This document shows, piece by piece, positions 25,823 to 34,101 of a DNA stretch of 64,000 nucleotides. The translations under genes and the position numbers were made by a program. How positions within the stretch are numbered: the first letter of the stretch is position 1; each line of letters opens with the position of its first letter. A model generated the notes under the pieces. The model was given only the letters and a program-made list of their open reading frames with translations. It ran no database searches and was not told the DNA's origin. The stretch is from positions 1-64,000 of the forward strand of contig NZ_JAHXZR010000014.1 of the NCBI RefSeq assembly GCF_019740315.1, written 5' to 3'. This DNA comes from Oceanobacter mangrovi (GTDB lineage Bacteria; Pseudomonadota; Gammaproteobacteria; Pseudomonadales; Oceanobacteraceae).

Positions 25823-28582
25823 ATGGAAATAGACCTGAAACACGAAGCCCAACAATACATTTCCAGCCAGCATTACTGGGTGGATAGCCCAAAGGAAGTG
25901 AGAAAAGGCAGCCCGTCTCCCACATTCATGCTGGAAGTCGCACGAGCCATTAGTGAAGCCAGCGATTCACTGATCGACGAATGCCTGAACTTGCCAGATT
26001 GTCAGGGCTGGTTTCTGGAGTGGAGTCTGCTGCTTCGTAGCCACTGCAGCGATGCTCAGCTAGAGCTGATTGTGTTACATCCCAATAGTGATAAACACTT
26101 CATACAACAATTGGCGTTTATGATGCCGCTATGGTTCCAACAGCTCGAAAGCAAAGGACGAATGACCGAGCGAGTAAAAGCCCTATGTGGAGCGGAACTG
26201 GTAGACCTGCGTCTGCAACATAGCGATGACACCCGCCAAATAGCCGCCATTATACTGCTCTCGGAAAGCCTGTATTCAGGCCTGTTAAGTCTGCGTTGGA
26301 CATTACGCACCTGGTATCCGGGCTCAACCGTGGAAGAGCGCCGCTTTCTGATTGCGTCGGTGCCTCCACTGTTTGCGGAGTTTGCTCTGAACTGGGCCTG
26401 TGCAACCGGCAAGAAAGTAGACATCGACGCAATTACGGACTTTATTCCGCAATTGTCCAAACAGCAGTTAACCCTTCTCACCAATTCAGAAGCACGCCAG
26501 GCTCGTGTGCGGGCAGCGTCCGACAAGCAGTGTCCATTGGAATTATTGATTCAGCTGAGCCAGGACAAAAGCAAACCGGTTCGGGAGGCGGCGTTGCGCC
26601 AGCTACCACTGGAATATCACCCAAAAACAAAGCCAGCCAGGAAATCCCCAGGAAAAAAGAACACATCGTCGAAGAACACATCAACGCAAGACACAGACAT
26701 TCAGGAAACCAGCTTCATCAACAGCCTGTTATCAGATGCCCTTAGCAGCGACGACCTGATCAATGTCGTCCGCAATGGTGATGCGCTCAGTGTTTGTACT
26801 GCCACACTGCACAACAACGCCAATGCGGAAATCATCACCATTGCAGAAACCCGCCAGTTACCCGAATGGGCTCAGCTCGGTATCGCCAGACACACCCGCA
26901 ACGCTGAACGAATCAATCAGCAGATGAACTCCAGAGACGAACACGTCCTTATTGCTCTGGCCGCTAACCCTAACCTGACCCCCGAACAGGCACTGGGCAT
27001 GATTGGTCCAAACAACTGGGTCAACGCCCAGATAGGCAACCAGTTCATCGACAACAACGACATACTGGATCGTATTGCCAAACAGGGTGACTGGAAACAG
27101 GATCTCCCCGTATTACGAGACCATTCCACTACGGTCAAATCGCTGCAGGAAACGTTTCGTAAACGTACCCTGGGCTACGCCCTGATTGACCGCTTGATGG
27201 CCCGCAACCCCAAGTGTCCAAAAACCTTTTATCGCAAATTGGTGTATTACGTTCCCGATGACCTGCAACAGAACCCGGTTTACGCACTGCATCTGCTGGA
27301 ATCCGGCAAAGCCGTATCACCATCCAGCTACAACCTCGCGAATGTTGTCAAAGAAGTCTATCGAGGTGACTCAGAAGGGTTAGAAGTTATTTTTGACGAC
27401 ATGATGACATCAGAAACGGACGCCAAACTGGTAAGAGATGCGCTCACAGCCCCCAGCCTCAACCCCAACCACGTCAACCAAATTGCGATAACTGCGGATC
27501 GTTACCTGCACAGGGCATTGCTGGACAATAAATGTCCTTGTCACAGCGAATTTGTTTATCGAATCATTGCCGCCGTTGGTTCTGTTACTCTACGCAAAGC
27601 CCTGGTCAACCATCCCCAACAACCAGCCTCCGACGAATTAATTCTGCTGCTGACCGACGACAAGGACAGCTCCATTCGCCAGTCAGCCGCCATCGAAGCT
27701 GCTCGCCGTGGACTGATCAAATCCTTCACCCCCGACAAAACCAGCCTGAAATCCCTTGGTAACAAGGCTGCCCGCATCGATTTGGCAAAGAACAGCAATG
27801 ACCTGGAAATTCTGCAGATGCTCTGCAACGACAAACTGCCAGCTGTGCGCAGGGAGGTAGCTAGAAGAAGAGAACAGATCCTGCCATTACAGAACCTTCT
27901 CCAACTCACAACCGATAGCGATGAATATGTCCAAAGATCTGCGATCTATACCCTAAATGAAGATATCAATAACGACAGTGGCGAACTGCACCAGCAGTTT
28001 CAAAGCGAGTTAACGGCGCTTTTACAAGATGAACAACGCCCGGCAGAACTCAGAGCCCTTGCACTGGCACACTGTGAAGATGGTCAACTGGTTGACCAAT
28101 ACTGGCAGCACGAATCGATTCGGGCCGAATTTCTCACCGATACTGGTTCTCTACTCCTGTCACCGCACAGTCATTCTTCGTTGATGCGGCATTACCTGGA
28201 TGCAGAACCCTTCGACGGAGAAAAATTCAAGGCCTGCTATCGCCTGAAAAGTCTGACCTTTGAACAAATCGACATGACTTTAAGCCGCTACCCCAAAGTC
28301 GCAAACGAGATGTATGAGGAATTGCGGCATAACTATAGTCTGAGGAAAGAGTCGCACCGAGCGGAAGAGGTATTGACCTTCCTGATTGCCAATTACCAAT
28401 CATATATTCATCCCCAAGCGGCTCCCGAATGGGCAAAAGACCGCAAGGAAAAACTTACTAAAGCCATTGCGGCCTACCCGGACCTGGAACCCTTCAGAGC
28501 CTTTGTTGAACGCATTCCCAATCACAAAAACGTCATGCTCAGCATACTGGCGCAAGCTGAAGAACTGGCCGTTAGCTGCTGA
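25823..28582 (+). CDS. Giant variant leucine-rich/HEAT-like repeat protein 2
   Basis: About 919 residues, a tandem paralogue of the preceding protein. Shared segments in the same order include CTATLHNNA, LPEWAQLGIARHT, LIALAANPNLT, PKCPKTFYRKLVYYVPDDL, LTDDKDSSIRQSA and SLGNKAARIDLAKNS. An extra basic, low-complexity linker (KSPGKKNTSSKNTSTQ, about residue 275) separates the N-terminal third. ATG 25823 has AAGGAG upstream and does not depend on the overlap with the previous gene. There is no catalytic motif. It is the last gene of the four-gene unit and is followed by a hairpin at 28591-28625. Confidence 0.7.
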   Translation: MEIDLKHEAQQYISSQHYWVDSPKEVRKGSPSPTFMLEVARAISEASDSLIDECLNLPDCQGWFLEWSLLLRSHCSDAQLELIVLHPNSDKHFIQQLAFMMPLWFQQLESKGRMTERVKALCGAELVDLRLQHSDDTRQIAAIILLSESLYSGLLSLRWTLRTWYPGSTVEERRFLIASVPPLFAEFALNWACATGKKVDIDAITDFIPQLSKQQLTLLTNSEARQARVRAASDKQCPLELLIQLSQDKSKPVREAALRQLPLEYHPKTKPARKSPGKKNTSSKNTSTQDTDIQETSFINSLLSDALSSDDLINVVRNGDALSVCTATLHNNANAEIITIAETRQLPEWAQLGIARHTRNAERINQQMNSRDEHVLIALAANPNLTPEQALGMIGPNNWVNAQIGNQFIDNNDILDRIAKQGDWKQDLPVLRDHSTTVKSLQETFRKRTLGYALIDRLMARNPKCPKTFYRKLVYYVPDDLQQNPVYALHLLESGKAVSPSSYNLANVVKEVYRGDSEGLEVIFDDMMTSETDAKLVRDALTAPSLNPNHVNQIAITADRYLHRALLDNKCPCHSEFVYRIIAAVGSVTLRKALVNHPQQPASDELILLLTDDKDSSIRQSAAIEAARRGLIKSFTPDKTSLKSLGNKAARIDLAKNSNDLEILQMLCNDKLPAVRREVARRREQILPLQNLLQLTTDSDEYVQRSAIYTLNEDINNDSGELHQQFQSELTALLQDEQRPAELRALALAHCEDGQLVDQYWQHESIRAEFLTDTGSLLLSPHSHSSLMRHYLDAEPFDGEKFKACYRLKSLTFEQIDMTLSRYPKVANEMYEELRHNYSLRKESHRAEEVLTFLIANYQSYIHPQAAPEWAKDRKEKLTKAIAAYPDLEPFRAFVERIPNHKNVMLSILAQAEELAVSC

Positions 28583-28590
28583 TATCCTGG

Positions 28591-28625
28591 TCGGATCATA
28601 AGGAGTCAGTCCCTCTATGATCCGA
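28591..28625 (+). terminator. Hairpin after the MoxR operon
   Basis: TCGGATCATA and TATGATCCGA form a perfect 10-bp stem with a 15-base loop, 8 bp past the last stop codon. There is no U-run, so it may be a weak terminator or an mRNA-end structure. Confidence 0.5.
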
Positions 28626-28683
28626 TTGGTCCCCACCGCTTTTTCCGCCAGTTTCTCGAGCAATCTATAGCTCACTACAATAA

Positions 28684-28742
28684 TTAATATATTAAGTTAT
28701 TGACATCCGCCAGACTCGCAGCAAAACTAATTAACATGTAAA
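28684..28742 (+). promoter_or_regulatory. hpaG promoter region with two HpaR-type palindromes
   Basis: TTAATATATTAA (28684-28695, perfect, identical to the one at 20531) and TTAACATGTAAA (28731-28742, imperfect) flank a TTGACA (28700-28705). No good -10 lies at the right distance from that hexamer, so the exact start is unclear. The sites lie 93-150 bp upstream of the hpaG ATG. Confidence 0.65.
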
Positions 28743-28834
28743 CAAAAATAACGATCACTGTCATGCAGCTGATCCCGGTGACGGCCAATCTGCTGGTGCT
28801 GTCACCCGTCATTCACTCATCTGGAGAGCTCGCA

Positions 28835-29584
28835 ATGAGACATTGCCGAATCCTCAAGGACGGCGTGGTAACCGAGGTTGCCATTGCGAACAACGAAAGC
28901 CTGGCTGCCGACAGCCAGTACCTGGCCGCCACTACGGGCACGGTTTATGGCATCGCGCTGAACGACAAGGCGCTGTACGCCAAGCTGGAACCCTCTTTCA
29001 ACGACAAGCCACATGTGAGCCCACCAACCCGCCCGGTACTGCACATCAAGACCGCCAATACCCATATTGGTCATGGCGCGGCGATTCCGGCTCCAGCTGA
29101 CGGCACCACCCTGTATGCCGGTCCTGCGATCGGTATCGTGATTGGCAAGCAGGCGACCCGCGTATCCGAAGCCGAAGCGCTGGAATTCGTCGGTGGCTAC
29201 ACCGTGGTTAACGAAGTCTCACTGGCAGAAACCTCTTTCTACCGCCCAGCGGTAAAAGCCAAGTGTCGCGATGGTTTCTGCCCGATTGGCCCATGGGTGG
29301 TTGATGCTGCCGATGTTGCGACACCTGAAGCACTGACGATCAAGACCTTTATCAATGGCGAACTGAGCCACACCACCAGCACCGACCAGCTGCGCGCTGG
29401 CGTGGCCGAACTGGTGAGCTACCTCAGCAGTTTTATGACCCTGAAAGCCGGTGACCTGATCATTGCCGGTACCCCGGAACGCACTGACGCACTGGCATTA
29501 AAAGCCGGTGACACCGTTGCCATCGAAATCGACTCCCTCGGCCGTCTGGAAAATCCGGTCGTGAATGAGTCTGAACTGGGTTAA
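28835..29584 (+). CDS. hpaG: HpaG N-terminal-type subunit (fumarylacetoacetate hydrolase family)
   Basis: A 249-residue FAH-family protein. In the enteric enzyme, two fused FAH domains carry out OPET decarboxylation and HHDD isomerisation; here the halves are separate genes. This one matches the N-terminal half: AGPAIGIVIGKQATRVSEAEALEFVGGYTVVNE is the conserved core and ends with GDLIIAGTPERTDAL. ATG 28835 has GGAGAG upstream; an earlier ATG lacks a site. It is 12 bp before its partner. Confidence 0.88.
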   Translation: MRHCRILKDGVVTEVAIANNESLAADSQYLAATTGTVYGIALNDKALYAKLEPSFNDKPHVSPPTRPVLHIKTANTHIGHGAAIPAPADGTTLYAGPAIGIVIGKQATRVSEAEALEFVGGYTVVNEVSLAETSFYRPAVKAKCRDGFCPIGPWVVDAADVATPEALTIKTFINGELSHTTSTDQLRAGVAELVSYLSSFMTLKAGDLIIAGTPERTDALALKAGDTVAIEIDSLGRLENPVVNESELG

Positions 29585-29596
29585 GGGGAACAGCAC

Positions 29597-30364
29597 ATGA
29601 AACGCGCACGTATTCTGGTTAACGGCGAACTGACCAACGTCACTGTCAACGACAACAACGATGCGGTACTGGCTGACGGTACTGTGATTGCCCAGGCCGA
29701 TGCTGACTGGCAGCCGCCTTGCGACGGCAAGATCTTTGTTCTGGCGATCAACTATGCAGACCACGCCGCCGAGCTGTCCTTCAAGGCACCGGATGAGCCA
29801 CTGGTATTTCTGAAAGGCCCGAACGCCCTGCTGGGTCATAATAAAAACACCTACCGGCCAGACAATGTTGCCTACATGCACTACGAGTGTGAACTGGTGG
29901 CGGTGATTGGCAAGACCGCCAAGAACGTTTCCCGTGCAGACGCCATGGACTACATCGGTGGCTACACCGTCGGTAACGACTACGCTATCCGCGACTATCT
30001 GGAAAACTACTACCGCCCCAACCTGCGGGTGAAGAGCCGCGACACCTGTACGCCAGTTGGCCCGTACATCGTCGATGCCGCCGACGTACCCGATCCGCAC
30101 AACCTGACCCTGCGCACTTACATCAATGGTGAGCTGAAACAGGAAGGTTCCACCAAAGACCTGGTGTTCAACATTCCGTATCTGGTCGAGTACCTGAGCA
30201 ACATCATGACGCTGGAACCGGGTGACATGATTTTCACCGGTACTCCTGAGGGTCTGGCTGACGTGCAGCCGGGCGATGAAATCGTTACCGAAGTGGAAGG
30301 CGTCGGCCGTCTGGTTAACCACATGATCAGCGAAAGCCAGTATCTGGAATCGCTGCAGGGCTAA
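29597..30364 (+). CDS. hpaG: HpaG C-terminal-type subunit: OPET decarboxylase/HHDD isomerase
   Basis: A 255-residue FAH-family enzyme converting 5-oxopent-3-ene-1,2,5-tricarboxylate to 2-hydroxyhepta-2,4-diene-1,7-dioate and isomerising it. Metal ligands are expected in YECELVAVIGKTAKN (two Glu) and YTVGNDYAIRD (Asp). The end GDMIFTGTPEGLADVQPGD is the FAH signature. It is co-transcribed with the preceding half. Confidence 0.9.
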   Translation: MKRARILVNGELTNVTVNDNNDAVLADGTVIAQADADWQPPCDGKIFVLAINYADHAAELSFKAPDEPLVFLKGPNALLGHNKNTYRPDNVAYMHYECELVAVIGKTAKNVSRADAMDYIGGYTVGNDYAIRDYLENYYRPNLRVKSRDTCTPVGPYIVDAADVPDPHNLTLRTYINGELKQEGSTKDLVFNIPYLVEYLSNIMTLEPGDMIFTGTPEGLADVQPGDEIVTEVEGVGRLVNHMISESQYLESLQG

Positions 30365-30539
30365 GCGCCCAAAGCACCCTATTGGTGAAAAGCACAAGAC
30401 AACAACAGCAACCCGAGCTGCGCTGACCGGCTGACTCCTGTCAGGAGACCACAGGTTTGGAACCCTTCTTCCCCACCGCTCATCCGGGGGAGAGGGGTCC
30501 CTTATAAACAGCCAGCAGCACTAAAGCCGAGGAACCCTC

Positions 30540-31343
30540 ATGCTTTCAGAAGACATTATCAAAGACTGCGCGGCCCAGTTGCACCAGGCCGAAAAAGACC
30601 GTCAGCAAATTCGCCAGATCTCACTGCAATATCCGGACATTACCATTCCAGATGCCTACAAGATCCAGAGTGAGTGGCTGAAGCTGAAGCTGGCCGAAGG
30701 TCGCAAGATCATCGGTCACAAGATCGGCCTGACCTCACGCGCCATGCAGATGTCCTCCCAGATCGACGAGCCGGATTACGGCACCCTGCTGGACGACATG
30801 CTGTTCCAGGACGCCGGTGACATCCCGACTGACCGTTTTATCGTGCCACGTATCGAAGTGGAACTGGCGTTCATTCTGAAAGCACCACTGTCCGGCCCCA
30901 ACTGCACCATCTTCGACGTTTACAACGCCACTGACTACGTCATCCCGGCGCTGGAACTGATCGACGCCCGTTCGCAATCCATCGACCCGGAATCCGGTCG
31001 CCCACGTAAAGTGTTCGACACCATTTCCGATAACGCCGCCAACGCGGGCATCATCATGGGTGGCCGGCCGATCAAACCCACCGACGTGGACCTGCGTCGC
31101 GTAGGTGCCATCATGTACCGTAACGGCGTGATTGAAGAAACCGGCGTTGCCGCTGGTGTACTGAACCACCCGGCCAACGGTGTGGCCTGGCTGGCCAACC
31201 GTCTGCACCCGTACGGCATCACGCTGGAACCCGGCCAGATCATTCTGGGCGGCTCTTTCACCCGTCCGGTGGCGGCACGTAAAGGAGACACCTTCCAGGT
31301 CGACTACGGCGAGCTTGGATCGATCAGCTGTTATTTTAAATAA
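30540..31343 (+). CDS. hpaH: 2-oxohept-3-ene-1,7-dioate hydratase HpaH
   Basis: A 267-residue metal-dependent hydratase of the MhpD/HpaH family, adding water to 2-hydroxyhepta-2,4-dienedioate. Recognised by GHKIGLTSRAMQ, EPDYGTLLDDM, PRIEVELAFIL (metal-binding Glu pair) and the C-terminal GDTFQVDYGELGSISCYF. It lies 175 bp after the hpaG pair in the same direction, with no obvious promoter in between. Confidence 0.92.
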   Translation: MLSEDIIKDCAAQLHQAEKDRQQIRQISLQYPDITIPDAYKIQSEWLKLKLAEGRKIIGHKIGLTSRAMQMSSQIDEPDYGTLLDDMLFQDAGDIPTDRFIVPRIEVELAFILKAPLSGPNCTIFDVYNATDYVIPALELIDARSQSIDPESGRPRKVFDTISDNAANAGIIMGGRPIKPTDVDLRRVGAIMYRNGVIEETGVAAGVLNHPANGVAWLANRLHPYGITLEPGQIILGGSFTRPVAARKGDTFQVDYGELGSISCYFK

Positions 31344-31364
31344 TCGGTCAGACGCATTGTCGGA

Positions 31365-32028
31365 TGCGGTTAAAAACGGGTTCCCACTCAGAAGCGTGGG
31401 AACGAGAAAAACAAGCATCACGCCATTCGTAGGAGGGAATTTATTCCCGATGGCCCAAGGCGGGCCCGCGATTTTCGCGAATAAATTCGCTCCTACAACA
31501 GGTCGGATAAGCTTGCGCCATCCGACACAGGTGCGGTTACAAACGAGTTCCCACGCAGGAGCGTGGGAACAAGAAAAACAAGCATCACGCCATTCGTAGG
31601 AGGGAATTTATTCCCGATGGCCCAAAGCGGGTCCGCGATTTTCGCGAATAAATTCGTTCCTACAACAGGTCGGATAAGCTTGCGCCATCCGACACAAGTG
31701 CGGTTAAAAACGGGTTCCCATGCAGGAGCGTGGGAACAAGAAAACAAGCACCACGCCATTCGCAGGAGGGAATTTATTCCCGATGGCCCAAAGCGAGCCC
31801 GTGATTTTCGCGAATAAATTCGCTCCTACAACAGGTCGGATAAGCTTGCGCCATCCGACACGGGTGCGGTTAAAAACGGGTTCCCACGCAGGAGCGAGGG
31901 AACAAGAAAAACAAGCATCACGCCATTCGCAGGAGGGAATTTATTCCCGATGGCCCTAAGCGGGCCCGCGATTTTCGCGAATAAATTCGCTCCTACAACA
32001 GGTCGGATAAGCTTGCGCCATCCGACAG
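31365..32028. repeat. Four tandem copies of a 167-bp composite palindromic element
   Basis: Copies start at 31365, 31532, 31699 and 31865 (lengths 167, 167, 166 and about 164 bp). Each contains, in order, GGTTCCCACGCAGGAGCG, then GTAGGAGGGAATTTATTCCC, then GCGAATAAATTCGCTCCTAC, then GTCGGATAAGCTTGCGCCAT. These are palindromes of several REP-like families that also occur singly elsewhere (39187, 41567, 63205). The copies differ at a few positions. The block fills the whole hpaH-hpaI gap and codes for nothing plausible. Confidence 0.92.
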
Positions 32029-32045
32029 AGCTTCAAGGAGACAAC

Positions 32046-32855
32046 ATGTCCGCTCCAATCAACCAATTCAAACAGGCCATGTTGGCCGGTGATCAGGCCC
32101 AGATCGGTTTGTGGCTGGGGCTGGCCAACAGCTACACCGCCGAACTGCTGGCCGGTGCCGGTTTTGACTGGCTGCTGATCGACGCCGAACACGCGCCTAA
32201 CGATCTGCAGACTATCCTGGGTCAGCTGCAGGCCATTGCGCCTTATCCGGTAACACCGATTGTGCGTCCACCCTGGCCGGATGCCGTGCGTATCAAGCAG
32301 ATTCTCGATCTGGGTGCCCAGACCATTCTGGCGCCGATGGTGGAATCCGGTGAACAGGCCGCCGACGTTGTTGCAGCCACTCGCTACCCACCGCAAGGTA
32401 TTCGTGGGGTTGGCAGCGCGCTGGCGCGAGCTTCTGCGTTCAATCGTGTACCTCAGTATCTGCAGACAGCCAACGAGCAGATGTGTGTGCTGATCCAGAT
32501 CGAAACCCCGGCAGGCGTTGCCGCACTGGATGATATTCTGGCCGTCGAAGGCGTCGATGGTGTCTTCATTGGCCCGTCTGACCTGAGCGCCTCAATGGGC
32601 TATATTGGTAACCCGGGTCATCCGGAAGTACAGGCCGTGATTGAAGAATCCATCGCCAAAATCGTTGCCGCAGGCAAGGCACCGGGCATCCTGATCGCCG
32701 ATCAGGCACTGGCCCAGCGTTATATTGAACTGGGTGCGCTGTTTGTGGGTGTTGGCACAGATACCGGTTTGCTGATGAAATCGTCGAATGAACTGGCGGC
32801 CAAATTCAAGGCCTCCATTGAAGCGCCGAAAGCCGAAAAAGGTTCAGTGTATTAA
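32046..32855 (+). CDS. hpaI: 4-hydroxy-2-oxoheptanedioate aldolase HpaI
   Basis: A 269-residue class II aldolase splitting 4-hydroxy-2-oxoheptanedioate into pyruvate and succinate semialdehyde. The conserved core includes [14 protein letters not shown] (catalytic His region), [26 protein letters not shown] (metal-site Glu nearby), [15 protein letters not shown] and [17 protein letters not shown]. The start is ATG 32046 with AAGGAG upstream; an open frame extends further upstream but lies inside the repeat block. Confidence 0.93.
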   Translation: MSAPINQFKQAMLAGDQAQIGLWLGLANSYTAELLAGAGFDWLLIDAEHAPNDLQTILGQLQAIAPYPVTPIVRPPWPDAVRIKQILDLGAQTILAPMVESGEQAADVVAATRYPPQGIRGVGSALARASAFNRVPQYLQTANEQMCVLIQIETPAGVAALDDILAVEGVDGVFIGPSDLSASMGYIGNPGHPEVQAVIEESIAKIVAAGKAPGILIADQALAQRYIELGALFVGVGTDTGLLMKSSNELAAKFKASIEAPKAEKGSVY

Positions 32856-32893
32856 GCGGTCTGGCGTCAGGAGACGGGAGTCAGGAGCGCCTT

Positions 32894-32934
32894 CCCGACG
32901 CCCGACGCCCGACGCCCGACGCCCGACGCCCGAC
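32894..32934 (+). repeat. 7-bp microsatellite, six units
   Basis: Six consecutive CCCGACG units fill 41 bp between hpaI and hpaA, within the 108-bp spacer that must carry or precede the hpaA ribosome site. Copy number could vary by slippage. Confidence 0.85.
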
Positions 32935-32963
32935 CATAAAATAAAAAATAAGAAGAAAACCCC

Positions 32964-33896
32964 ATGCCGGTTAACCATAACAACGAATGGATCCCCAATA
33001 TCGTTATTGGTCAGGATTACGATCAGCACTACCACGATGCCGAGATCCACTTCGACGTCCTGGGCCGTATGGCCGATCATTTTGGCCGCGACATGCCGGT
33101 GCATATGCACGCCCAATACGTGCAGATTCATTTGATCCACGAAGGTGAAACCCATTTTCATATCGACGAACAGGTGTACCACTGTTTTGGTGCCTGTTGT
33201 TTCCTGACCCCCGCGGCGGTTCCCCATTCCTTTATGACCGAGCCCGGCGCCAGCGGCTGGGTGCTGACGGTGCATCAATCACTGGTGTGGTCGCTGATGG
33301 CTGGCAGCCAGCAGAGTCAGCAGGAAGTTGGTCGTTTGCAGCCTATTGGCATCGAGCAACAACAACTGTGCGCCACCGACCGGCTTGCCTGGGATCGTCT
33401 GGTCGGCAGCTTTGAAGCCTTGCAAGACGAGTGGAATAGCAGTCACGCCGATAAACAATTTGCCCTCGAAAGCCTGATTCGGCTGCTGTTGCTGCAACTG
33501 TTACGACTATCGCCAAAATCGTCTGCCACCGAAACCGTTGCCAGTGAAGAGCTGCGCTTGTTCCGGCGTTTTTCAGAACTATTGGAACGGGAGTTTCGCA
33601 ATCGCTGGCCGCTGTCACGTTATTGCTCCAGCATCGGCGTGTCTGAAAGCCGCCTCAACCACATCAGCCAGCGGGTCGCCAACGTACCGCCGAAAAAGCT
33701 CATCCACGAACGTATGCTGCAGGAAAGCAAGCGCTTGCTGCTGCACTCCACGCTGTCGATCAACGACATCGGTTTTGAACTCGGTTTCAGCGATCCATCC
33801 TATTTTTCACGCTTTTTCCGCAAGCAGACGGGTCTGACACCACGGGATTTCCGTCTGACCAGCACCGAGCATTCCGCCAGCGGCCACACTCACTAA
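32964..33896 (+). CDS. hpaA: AraC-family HPA catabolism regulator HpaA
   Basis: A 310-residue activator. The N-terminal cupin-like domain (HMHAQYVQIHLIHEGETHFHIDEQ) would bind HPA, and the C-terminal double helix-turn-helix includes RYCSSIGVSESRLNHISQRV and INDIGFELGFSDPSYFSRFFRKQTGLTPRDFR. Length and N-terminal sequence agree with HpaA, which in enteric bacteria activates the HPA hydroxylase genes. It follows hpaI. Confidence 0.88.
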   Translation: MPVNHNNEWIPNIVIGQDYDQHYHDAEIHFDVLGRMADHFGRDMPVHMHAQYVQIHLIHEGETHFHIDEQVYHCFGACCFLTPAAVPHSFMTEPGASGWVLTVHQSLVWSLMAGSQQSQQEVGRLQPIGIEQQQLCATDRLAWDRLVGSFEALQDEWNSSHADKQFALESLIRLLLLQLLRLSPKSSATETVASEELRLFRRFSELLEREFRNRWPLSRYCSSIGVSESRLNHISQRVANVPPKKLIHERMLQESKRLLLHSTLSINDIGFELGFSDPSYFSRFFRKQTGLTPRDFRLTSTEHSASGHTH

Positions 33897-34068
33897 CAGG
33901 TCGCTGGGCGTGGGAGCGCAGGCGGCCCGCCTGATGACTGTCCGGTGTAAATGAATATCCAGCCCAGGCTAACGAGTCAGTTTTTAACCCGACTCTGTTT
34001 TTAACCCGATTCTGAATCACCAAAGTGAACAGTGTAACGGCGTTAAAATTGCTTGTTTTAGTGTAATA

Positions 34069-34091
34069 TTGACATTTATTTAACATATTAA
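34069..34091 (+). promoter_or_regulatory. HpaR-type operator before the transporter-hpaR unit
   Basis: A TTGACA hexamer (34069-34074) is followed by the palindrome TTAACATATTAA (34080-34091), 10 bp before the TTG start of the membrane protein. No clear -10 is seen. The sequence matches the sites at hpaE and hpaD, suggesting autoregulation of hpaR. Confidence 0.6.
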
Positions 34092-34101
34092 GAGATCAGT
34101 T

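Noticed and set aside
28700-28728. Standard promoter from the TTGACA before hpaG
   Set aside because: The hexamer at the expected -10 position (AAAACT) matches poorly, so only the palindromes are reported with confidence.
31563-31959. Short plus-strand open frames with repeated Met-Gly-Thr-Arg-Lys-like proteins
   Set aside because: They are translations of the 167-bp palindromic repeats; the similarity between them reflects DNA repetition, not coding.
31365-32028. CRISPR array
   Set aside because: Units are 167 bp, the copies are nearly identical throughout and there are no unique spacers or cas genes.
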